This document shows positions 53,130-60,319 of a DNA stretch of 64,000 nucleotides, piece after piece. Source of the DNA: Teichococcus aestuarii (lineage in GTDB: Bacteria; Pseudomonadota; Alphaproteobacteria; Acetobacterales; Acetobacteraceae); NCBI RefSeq assembly GCF_003116135.1, contig NZ_PDOA01000008.1, positions 119,725 to 183,724 on the forward strand. The letters are read 5' to 3'. The notes below the pieces were generated by a model that saw only the letters and a list, made by a program, of their open reading frames with translations, was not told the DNA's origin and searched no databases. Each line of letters starts with the position of its first letter. The first letter of the stretch is position 1. The position numbers and the translations under genes are program-made.

Positions 53130-54662
53130 ATGGCGCGACGGAAAAATGTTCTGCTGATCGTTGTGGACCAGTGGCGGGCGGATTTCGTGCCCGCGCTGGG
53201 GGCCGGATTCCTGCGGACGCCGAACCTGGACCGGCTGTGCCGGGAGGGCGTCACCTTCCGCAACCACGTGACCAACGCCGTGCCCTGCGGCCCGGCGCGC
53301 GCCAGCCTGCTGACCGGCCTCTATTTGATGAACCACCGGGCGGTGCAGAACACCGTGCCGCTGGATTCGCGCCACATGAACCTCGGCAAGGCGCTGCGGC
53401 ATATCGGCTACGACCCGGCGCTGATCGGCTACACCACCTCCACCCCCGACCCGCGCACCACCGGCGCGCGCGACCCGCGCTTCACCACGCTGGGCGACCT
53501 GATGGAGGGCTTCCGCGCCGTCGGCGCCTTCGAGCCCAGCATGGACGGCTATTTCGGCTGGCTCGCCCAGAAGGGCTACGCCCTGCCCGAGAAGCGCGAG
53601 GACATCTGGCTGCCCGAGGGCGAGGACAGCGTGCCGGGTGCCACCGACCGCCCCTGCCGCATCCCGGCCGAGCTGTCGGACACCGCCTATTTCACCGAGC
53701 GGGCGCTGACCTACCTGAAGGGCAAGGGCGACAAGCCCTGGTTCCTGCATCTCGGCTACTGGCGGCCACACCCGCCCTTCATCGCGCCCGCGCCCTACAA
53801 CACCATGTACAGCCCGGCCGATATGCCGGCGCTGCACCGCCGCCCCACCTGGCAGGAGGAGGCGGCGCAGCACCCGCTGCTGGATTTCTACCTGCGCGGC
53901 ATCAGCCAGGGCTCCTTCTTCCACGGCGCCGGCGGTGCCGCGAGCGCACTGGACGAGGCGGCCATCCGCACCATGCGCGCCACCTATGCCGGCCTGATCA
54001 CCGAGGTGGACAACGCGCTGGGCGAGGTCTTCGACTACCTCGACGCGACGGGGCAGTGGGATGACACCATGGTCATTTTCACCTCCGACCATGGCGAGCA
54101 GCTCGGCGACCATTACCTGCTCGGCAAGATCGGCTACCACGACGAGAGCTTCCGCATTCCGCTGGTGGTGAAGGAAGCCGGTGCCTCGCCCCGCGCGGGC
54201 GAGATCGAGAGCGCCTTCACCGAGAGCGTCGACGTGCTGCCGACCATCCTGGAATGGCTGGGCGGCGAGGCGCCGCGCGCCTGCGACGGCCGCTCCATCC
54301 TGCCGCTGCTGCAGGACGGCCCGCCGGCCGACTGGCGGGAGCACCTGTTCTACGAATACGATTTCCGCGACGTGCATTATTCCAAGCCCGAGACCGCGCT
54401 CGGCCTCGGCCTGGACGACGCGTCGCTCTGCGTGGTGCAGGACGAGAACTGGAAATACGTCCATTTCTCCGGCCTGCCGCCGCTGCTCTTCGACCTGCAG
54501 CGCGACCCGCAGCAATTCGACAACCTGGCGAACGATCCCGCGCATGCCGCAATCGTCGCCGAATACGCGCAGAAGGCGCTGTCGCACCGGATGCGGCACG
54601 CCGAGCGCACCCTGACGCATTTCCGCGCCACCCCGGGTGGCCTTGAGGAGCGCAATCCATGA
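53130..54662 (+). CDS. Phosphonate monoester hydrolase / phosphodiesterase of the sulfatase superfamily
   Basis: This 510-residue enzyme has the sulfatase signature C-x-P-x-R as Cys53 in NAVPCGPARASLLTG, the residue converted to formylglycine. Metal ligands lie in LLIVVDQWRADF and FTSDHGEQLGDH. The whole sequence (RKNVLLIVVDQWRADF, LMNHRAVQNTVPLD, YTTSTPDPRTT, YKYVHF-like end) follows Rhizobium and Burkholderia phosphonate monoester hydrolases as I remember them. These cleave phosphonate monoesters and phosphate diesters, with weaker sulfatase activity. The Pho-box array upstream argues that phosphorus scavenging is the job. No signal peptide is seen. Its stop overlaps the next start. Confidence 0.93.
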   Translation: MARRKNVLLIVVDQWRADFVPALGAGFLRTPNLDRLCREGVTFRNHVTNAVPCGPARASLLTGLYLMNHRAVQNTVPLDSRHMNLGKALRHIGYDPALIGYTTSTPDPRTTGARDPRFTTLGDLMEGFRAVGAFEPSMDGYFGWLAQKGYALPEKREDIWLPEGEDSVPGATDRPCRIPAELSDTAYFTERALTYLKGKGDKPWFLHLGYWRPHPPFIAPAPYNTMYSPADMPALHRRPTWQEEAAQHPLLDFYLRGISQGSFFHGAGGAASALDEAAIRTMRATYAGLITEVDNALGEVFDYLDATGQWDDTMVIFTSDHGEQLGDHYLLGKIGYHDESFRIPLVVKEAGASPRAGEIESAFTESVDVLPTILEWLGGEAPRACDGRSILPLLQDGPPADWREHLFYEYDFRDVHYSKPETALGLGLDDASLCVVQDENWKYVHFSGLPPLLFDLQRDPQQFDNLANDPAHAAIVAEYAQKALSHRMRHAERTLTHFRATPGGLEERNP

Positions 54663-56296
54663 TGACGCCCCGCCGTTCCCTCCTGCTCGGCGCCGGTGGC
54701 GCGCTGGGTCTCTCGGCCCTGCCGCGCTTCGCCATTGCGCAGGCCGACAACCGCCCGAGCATCGCCATCGCGGTGCAGAAGATCAGCAACAGCAACACGC
54801 TGGAAGTGCTGCGCGAGCAGTCCAATGTCGGCGAGCGCGTGCTGTTCTCCTCGCTGTGGGAAGGGCTGATCGGGCGCGACTGGCTGGGCGGCCTCGGCGC
54901 CGTGCCGGAGCTGGCGACCGAGTGGCGCCGCATCAGCGACCAGGTGGTGGAGCTGAAGCTCCGCCAGGGCGTGAAGTTCCACAATGGCGACGAGATGACC
55001 GCCGAGGACGTGGTCTTCACCTTCGGCCCCGAGCGCATGTTCGGCGACACCAACCCGACGGCGCAGGGCCGCACCATCAGCGTCTCGGGCGACCGCATCC
55101 CGACCCGCGCCGGGCGCGACCTGCCGGCGGAGGTGCCCGCCGTGGCGCGCCGCTCCTGGCCGGCGCTGGAGCGCGTCGAGATCGTCGACAAGTACACGGT
55201 GCGCGTCCACAACGCGACGCCGGACGTGACGCTGGAGGGCCGCCTCTCCCGCTACGGCAGCCAGATCATCAGCAAGCGCGGCTACATCGAGGCCGAGACC
55301 TGGTTCGAGTGGGCGCGCAAGCCCGTCCTCACCGGCCCCTACAAGGTGGCCGAGTTCCGCCCGGACCAGCTGCTGCGCCTCGTCGCGCACGATGAATACT
55401 GGGGTGGCCGCCCGCCGCTGCGCGAGATCCGCTTCATCGAGGTGCCGGAGGTCTCGGCCCGCGTCAACATGCTGCGCTCGGGCGAGGTGCAGTTCGCCTG
55501 CGACATCCCGCCCGACCAGATCGGCGGCATCGAGGGCGACCGGCGCTTCGAGGTGCAGGGCGGCACCATCCTCAACCACCGCCTCACCGTCTTCGACAAG
55601 AACCACCCGCAGCTCGCCGATGCGCGCATCCGCCGCGCCTTCACCCACGCCATCGACCGCCAGGCGATCGTGGACAGCCTGTGGTCCGGCCGCACGGTCG
55701 TGCCGAAGGGGCTGCAGTGGGAATACTACGGCGACATGTTCGTCTCCGACTGGAGCGTGCCGAAGTATGACCCGGCCGAGGCGCAGCGCCTGCTGAAGGA
55801 GGCCGGCTACAAGGGCGACCCGATCCCCTACCGCCTGCTCAACAACTACTACACCAACCAGACGCCGACGGCGCAGGTGCTGGTGGAGATGTGGAAGCAG
55901 GTCGGCCTCAACGTGCAGATCGAGATGAAGGAGAACTGGTCGCAGATCCTCTCCCGCGAGCCGGGGCGCGCGGTGCGCGACTGGTCGAACAGCGCGCCGT
56001 TCAACGATCCCGTCTCCTCCATCGTCAACCAGCACGGGCCGAACGGCCAGCAGCAGCAGGTCGGCGAGTGGAGCAACGACGAGATGAACCGCCTCTCCGT
56101 CGAGCTGGAGACGAGCACGGACCGCGCCCGCCGCAAGCAGGTGTTCCGCCGCATGCTGGAGATCTGCGAGCGCGAGGACCCCGCCTACACCGTGCTGCAC
56201 CAGAACGCGACCTTCACCGCCAAGCGGCGCGACATCGGCTGGAAGGCGGCGCCCGCCTTCGCGATGGACTTCCGCGCCGGCAACTGGAAGAGCTGA
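54659..56296 (+). CDS. ABC transporter substrate-binding protein, family 5, of the Pho-linked operon
   Basis: This 545-residue exported binding protein has a twin-Arg-like signal (PRRSLLLGAGGALGLSALPRFAIAQ). Family-5 features include LKLRQGVKFHNGDEMTAEDVVFTF, PVLTGPYKVAEFRPDQLLRL and ARIRRAFTHAIDRQAIVDSL. It overlaps the hydrolase gene by 4 nt and is followed by two ATPases and two permeases, so all parts of an importer are present. The natural ligand may be an organic phosphodiester or phosphonate ester that the hydrolase then cleaves in the cytoplasm; this is inference from context. Confidence 0.92.
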   Translation: MMTPRRSLLLGAGGALGLSALPRFAIAQADNRPSIAIAVQKISNSNTLEVLREQSNVGERVLFSSLWEGLIGRDWLGGLGAVPELATEWRRISDQVVELKLRQGVKFHNGDEMTAEDVVFTFGPERMFGDTNPTAQGRTISVSGDRIPTRAGRDLPAEVPAVARRSWPALERVEIVDKYTVRVHNATPDVTLEGRLSRYGSQIISKRGYIEAETWFEWARKPVLTGPYKVAEFRPDQLLRLVAHDEYWGGRPPLREIRFIEVPEVSARVNMLRSGEVQFACDIPPDQIGGIEGDRRFEVQGGTILNHRLTVFDKNHPQLADARIRRAFTHAIDRQAIVDSLWSGRTVVPKGLQWEYYGDMFVSDWSVPKYDPAEAQRLLKEAGYKGDPIPYRLLNNYYTNQTPTAQVLVEMWKQVGLNVQIEMKENWSQILSREPGRAVRDWSNSAPFNDPVSSIVNQHGPNGQQQQVGEWSNDEMNRLSVELETSTDRARRKQVFRRMLEICEREDPAYTVLHQNATFTAKRRDIGWKAAPAFAMDFRAGNWKS

Positions 56297-56300
56297 GGAC

Positions 56301-57293
56301 ATGGCGGAGCCTCTCGTCGAGATCCGCGGCCTCACCGTCAGCTTCGACGGGCTGCCGGCGCTGCGCGGCGTCGACCTCGCCATCGGGCGGGGCGAGGCCG
56401 TGGCGCTGGTGGGCGAGTCCGGCTGCGGCAAGTCCGTCACCTGGCTGGCGGCGCTGGGCCTCCTGCCGGGCAAGGCGAGGGTCTCCGGCAGCGTGACGCT
56501 GGAGGGCGCCGAGCTGATCGGCGCCCCCGCCCCGGCGCTGGACCGCATCCGCGGCGGCCGCGTCGCCATGATCTTCCAGGACCCGGCGAGCAGCCTCAAC
56601 CCGGTGCACCGCATCGGCAAGCAGATCGTCGAGGCGCTGCGGCTGCACCGGGGCCTCTCCGGCGCCGCGGCGCGCGAGGAGGCGCGGCGGCTGCTCGACC
56701 AGGTCGGCATGCCGGATGCCCGGCGCCGGCTCGATGCCTTCCCGCACGAGCTTTCGGGCGGGCAGAACCAGCGCGTGATGATCGCCATGGCGCTGGCCGG
56801 CCGCCCCGAGCTGCTGGTGGCGGACGAGCCGACCACCGCGCTCGACGTCACCATCCAGGCGCAGATCCTGGAGCTTCTGGCGGAAATCCGGCGCGACACG
56901 GGCATGGCGCTGGTGCTGGTCAGCCACGATCTCGGCGTCGTCGCCGAGACCTGCGAGCGGGTCTGCGTCATGTATGCCGGGCGCATCGTCGAGGAGACGG
57001 CGGCGGAGCGGCTCTTCGCCGGCCCGGCCCACCCCTATGCGGAAGGGCTGCTGGCCGCACTGCCGCCGATGGACGGGCCGCGCCGGCCGCTCGCCGCCAT
57101 TCCCGGCGGCGTGCCGGAGCCCTGGGCGATGCCACGCGGCTGCGCCTTCGCGCCACGCTGCCCGCGCCGCGCCGCCGCCTGCGAGGCGGCGCCACCCCCC
57201 CTGGCCGAGGTGGCCCCTGATCACCGCGCCGCCTGCCTCTATCCCGGAGCCGCCGCCATGGTCTCCCCCGCGCCGGCGCTGATGCCGGCATGA
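56301..57293 (+). CDS. Peptide-type ABC transporter ATPase (DppD-like)
   Basis: This 330-residue ATPase has Walker A GESGCGKS, Q-loop MIFQDPASSLNPVHRIG, signature LSGGQNQR and Walker B LLVADEPTTALD. Its C-terminal extension CAFAPRCPRRAAAC has the cysteine cluster found in oligopeptide-type ATPases. It follows the binding protein by 4 nt and overlaps the next ATPase by ATGA. Confidence 0.94.
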   Translation: MAEPLVEIRGLTVSFDGLPALRGVDLAIGRGEAVALVGESGCGKSVTWLAALGLLPGKARVSGSVTLEGAELIGAPAPALDRIRGGRVAMIFQDPASSLNPVHRIGKQIVEALRLHRGLSGAAAREEARRLLDQVGMPDARRRLDAFPHELSGGQNQRVMIAMALAGRPELLVADEPTTALDVTIQAQILELLAEIRRDTGMALVLVSHDLGVVAETCERVCVMYAGRIVEETAAERLFAGPAHPYAEGLLAALPPMDGPRRPLAAIPGGVPEPWAMPRGCAFAPRCPRRAAACEAAPPPLAEVAPDHRAACLYPGAAAMVSPAPALMPA

Positions 57294-58291
57294 GCGAATT
57301 GCTGAAGGCCGAAGGGCTGGTCCGCCGCTACACCATGCGGCGCGGTTGGCTCGGGCGGCCGGTCGAGGTGCGGGCGCTGGATGGCGTCTCCCTCACCCTG
57401 GAACATGGCCGCACCCTGGGCCTCGTGGGCGAATCCGGCTGCGGCAAGTCCACCACCGGGCGCCTGGTGCTGGGGCTGGAGACGCCGGACGAGGGCCATG
57501 TCCGCTTCGAGGGCCAGCCCCTCCCCGCCCCCGGCACCGCCGAATGGCGCCGGCTGCGGGCACGGATGCAGATGGTCTACCAGGACCCGCTCGGCGCCAT
57601 GGACCGGCGCCTGACGATCGGCGCCCAGGTGGCCGAGCCCTGGGCTATCCATGGCCGGGCCTCCTCGCCCGCGCAGGTGGCGGCGCTGTTGCAGAGCGTC
57701 GGGCTGCGGCCGGACCATGCGGCGCGCTACCCGCACGAGCTTTCGGGCGGCCAGCGGCAGCGCGCCGTGCTGGCCCGCGCCCTGGCCACCGACCCCGCCC
57801 TGCTGGTGTGCGACGAGCCGATCAGCGCGCTCGACGTCTCGATCCAGGCGCAGGTGATGAACCTGCTGGCCGAGATCCAGGCCGAGCGCGGCGTCTCGCT
57901 GCTGTTCATCAGCCATGATCTGCGCGCCGTGCGGCAGATGAGCCACCGGGTCGCGGTGATGTATCTCGGCCGCATCGTCGAGGAAGGCGAGCCGGACGCG
58001 GTGCTGCACGACCCGGCCCACCCCTATGCGCGGGCGCTGGTCTCGGCCATCCCGCATCCGCAGCGGCGGGGGCAGCGCATCGTGCTGCAGGGGGACCCGC
58101 CGAACCCGGCGGCGCGGCCCGCCGGCTGCGCCTTCCATCCCCGCTGCCCGGTGGCCAGCGCCCGCTGCGCCGCCGAGACCCCCGCGCTGAAGCCGCGCGC
58201 CGATGGCCGGCTGGTCGCCTGCCACGTGGCGCAGGGCGAGACCGCGCCCGGCACCGGCCTTTCCGAAACCACGCTTGCCAAGGCCGCCTGA
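57290..58291 (+). CDS. Peptide-type ABC transporter ATPase (DppF-like)
   Basis: This 333-residue ATPase has Walker A GESGCGKST, the segment MVYQDPLGAMDRRLTIG, signature LSGGQRQR and Walker B LLVCDEPISALD. The C-terminal CAFHPRCPVASARC repeats the cysteine-rich oligopeptide/dipeptide domain. The permease ATG follows its TGA directly with no spacer. Confidence 0.94.
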   Translation: MSELLKAEGLVRRYTMRRGWLGRPVEVRALDGVSLTLEHGRTLGLVGESGCGKSTTGRLVLGLETPDEGHVRFEGQPLPAPGTAEWRRLRARMQMVYQDPLGAMDRRLTIGAQVAEPWAIHGRASSPAQVAALLQSVGLRPDHAARYPHELSGGQRQRAVLARALATDPALLVCDEPISALDVSIQAQVMNLLAEIQAERGVSLLFISHDLRAVRQMSHRVAVMYLGRIVEEGEPDAVLHDPAHPYARALVSAIPHPQRRGQRIVLQGDPPNPAARPAGCAFHPRCPVASARCAAETPALKPRADGRLVACHVAQGETAPGTGLSETTLAKAA

Positions 58292-59224
58292 ATGCTGCGC
58301 TTCCTCAGCCTGCGCCTCGCGCGCGCCCTGCTGACCCTGGTGCTGGTGGTGACCTTCGCCTTCGTCGTACTGCGCCTCTCGGGCGACCCGGCGCTGCTCA
58401 TCATGTCGGCCGACGCGCCGCCGGAGGCGATCGCCGCCTTCCGCCGCGCCTGGGGCCTCGATGACCCGCTCTGGGCGCAGTATCTCCGCTACTTCACCGC
58501 CATCTTCCAGGGCGACCTCGGCAATTCCATGCGCGACGGGCGCAGCGCGGTCAGCCTAGTGGGCGAGCGCATTCCCGCCACCCTGGCGCTCACCGTGCCG
58601 GCGCTGTTCATCAAGATCGGGCTCGGCATCCCGGCCGGGGTCTATGCCGCGCTGCACCGCAATTCCTGGGCCGACCGGGCGGTGATGCTGCTGGCCGTGG
58701 CCGGCTTCACGGTGCCCTCCTTCGTGCTCGGCCTGATGCTGGTGCTGCTGTTCGCGGTGCAGCTCGGCTGGCTGCCCTCGGGCGGGCAGGAAAGCTGGCG
58801 CCACGCTATCCTCCCCGTCATCACGCTGGGGCTGGGCGGCGCGGCGGTGCTGGCAAGGTTCACACGCTCCGCCATGCTGGAGGTGCTGGGCCAGCCCTAC
58901 ATGCGCACCGCGCTGGCCAAGGGCGTGCCCTGGCAGGTGGCGGTGCGCCGCCATGCCCTGCCCAACGCCGCCATCCCCACCGTCACCATCGTCGGCTTCA
59001 TGATCGGCAGCCTGCTGGCCGGTGCGGTGGTGGTGGAGAGCGTCTTCTCCTGGCCCGGCGTGGGGCGGCTGCTGGTGGTGGCCGTCGCCAACCGGGACCT
59101 GGCGGTGGTGCAGGCCATCCTGCTGCTGGTCGCCGCCACCATGGTCACCGCCAACCTGGTGGTGGACCTGCTCTATGGCGTGCTGGACCCGCGGCTGCGG
59201 AACGGCGCGCGGGGGACCGCCTGA
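58292..59224 (+). CDS. Peptide-type ABC transporter permease (DppB-like)
   Basis: This 310-residue permease has about six membrane segments, the first being LARALLTLVLVVTFAFVVLRL, the conserved GDPA loop after it, and the EAA loop ALAKGVPWQVAVRRHALPNAAIPT. It forms the channel with the next gene, which it overlaps by one base (TGATG). Confidence 0.94.
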   Translation: MLRFLSLRLARALLTLVLVVTFAFVVLRLSGDPALLIMSADAPPEAIAAFRRAWGLDDPLWAQYLRYFTAIFQGDLGNSMRDGRSAVSLVGERIPATLALTVPALFIKIGLGIPAGVYAALHRNSWADRAVMLLAVAGFTVPSFVLGLMLVLLFAVQLGWLPSGGQESWRHAILPVITLGLGGAAVLARFTRSAMLEVLGQPYMRTALAKGVPWQVAVRRHALPNAAIPTVTIVGFMIGSLLAGAVVVESVFSWPGVGRLLVVAVANRDLAVVQAILLLVAATMVTANLVVDLLYGVLDPRLRNGARGTA

Positions 59225-60108
59225 TGTCCGACGCCACGATGGACCACGCCGCCGCGCCGGCGGTGGCCCCGCCGAAGCCGAAGCGCGCCGGGCTGCCGCC
59301 TCTCGTCATCTTCGCGCTGTGCTGGATCGCGCTGATGCTGGGCGTGGCGCTGCTGGCGGAGTGGATCACCCCCTACTCGATCACCGCGCTCGACCTGCGC
59401 AGCCGCCTCGCGCCGCCCGTCTTCATGGGCGGCACCTGGCTGCACCCGCTGGGCACGGACGAGCTGGGGCGGGACGTGCTGAGCCGCCTCATCGTCTCCA
59501 TCCGCATCTCGCTGCTGATCGCCTTCGGCGCGGCGATGATCTCGGCGGCGCTGGGCGTGACGATGGGCTTCCTCGCCGCGCATTTCCGCGGCCTCGCCGA
59601 GCAGGCGGTGCTGGCGCTGGTAGATTTCCAGGCGGCCATGCCCTTCCTGATCCTGGCGCTCTCGGTGCTGGCCTTCTTCGGCAACTCGCTCACCCTGTTC
59701 GTCTGCCTGCTCGGGCTGCACGGGTGGGAACGCTACGCGCGCATCGCCCGCGGCCTGGCCGTCAGCGCGGGCGCGCAGGGCTATGCCGCGGCGGTGAAGC
59801 AGCTCGGCGCCACGCCCTGGCGGGTCTATGGCCGGCACGTGCTGCCCAACATCGCCTCCACCCTGATCGTCTCGATGACGCTGGCCTTCCCCGAGATCAT
59901 CCTGCTGGAGAGCGGCCTCTCCTTCCTCGGGCTCGGCGTGCAGCCGCCGCAGACCTCGCTCGGCAACATGGTGGGCTACGGGCGGGAATATCTGACGCGG
60001 GCGCCCTGGATCCTGCTCTCGCCCTCGCTGGTGATCGTGCTGACCACCCTCTCCGTCTCCCTGCTGGGCGACTGGCTGCGGGACCGGCTGGACCCCACCC
60101 TGCGCTGA
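59224..60108 (+). CDS. Peptide-type ABC transporter permease (DppC-like)
   Basis: This 294-residue permease has an extended polar N-terminus, a first membrane segment (LPPLVIFALCWIALMLGVALLAEW), the diagnostic HPLGTDELGRDVLSRLIVSIR motif and the EAA loop AAVKQLGATPWRVYGRHVLPN. It is the last gene of the Pho-linked operon. A strong intrinsic terminator follows 31 nt downstream. Confidence 0.94.
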   Translation: MSDATMDHAAAPAVAPPKPKRAGLPPLVIFALCWIALMLGVALLAEWITPYSITALDLRSRLAPPVFMGGTWLHPLGTDELGRDVLSRLIVSIRISLLIAFGAAMISAALGVTMGFLAAHFRGLAEQAVLALVDFQAAMPFLILALSVLAFFGNSLTLFVCLLGLHGWERYARIARGLAVSAGAQGYAAAVKQLGATPWRVYGRHVLPNIASTLIVSMTLAFPEIILLESGLSFLGLGVQPPQTSLGNMVGYGREYLTRAPWILLSPSLVIVLTTLSVSLLGDWLRDRLDPTLR

Positions 60109-60139
60109 ATCATTCCAGCCCCTTGCGCGGCCGGCCTCA

Positions 60140-60175
60140 GGCCCGGCGGAGGAAACTCCGCCGGGCCGTTGTTTT
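60140..60175 (+). terminator. Rho-independent terminator of the hydrolase-ABC operon
   Basis: A perfect 12-bp stem (GGCCCGGCGGAG / CTCCGCCGGGCC) with a GAAA tetraloop is followed by GTTGTTTT. This is the clearest intrinsic terminator in the window. Confidence 0.9.
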
Positions 60176-60211
60176 CATGGCGCTTCCTGAGGGCGTGAAC
60201 TCACACCCCAG

Positions 60212-60259
60212 AAACCCTATTTAGTGTATAGCGGTTTTCGGTCATACCATATCTGGTGT
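60212..60259 (+). promoter_or_regulatory. Tandem NrdR-like boxes upstream of nrdJ
   Basis: Two 16-bp sequences resemble the NrdR box ACACWATATATWGTGT: AAACCCTATTTAGTGT (60212-60227) and ATACCATATCTGGTGT (60244-60259), each matching about 12 of 16 positions. They are separated by 16 bp, so they repeat every 32 bp, three helical turns, the spacing typical of NrdR pairs. NrdR represses ribonucleotide reductase genes when dATP is plentiful. Confidence 0.75.
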
Positions 60260-60319
60260 GGCGCCTGAGACCGATTCGCAACTCGGGGCCGCCGCGAACA
60301 GTCTACCGGAGCCTTTCCC

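Noticed and set aside
60109..60319. Cobalamin riboswitch upstream of nrdJ
   Set aside because: No B12-box-like conserved core was found, and after the terminator only about 145 nt remain, largely occupied by NrdR-like boxes.
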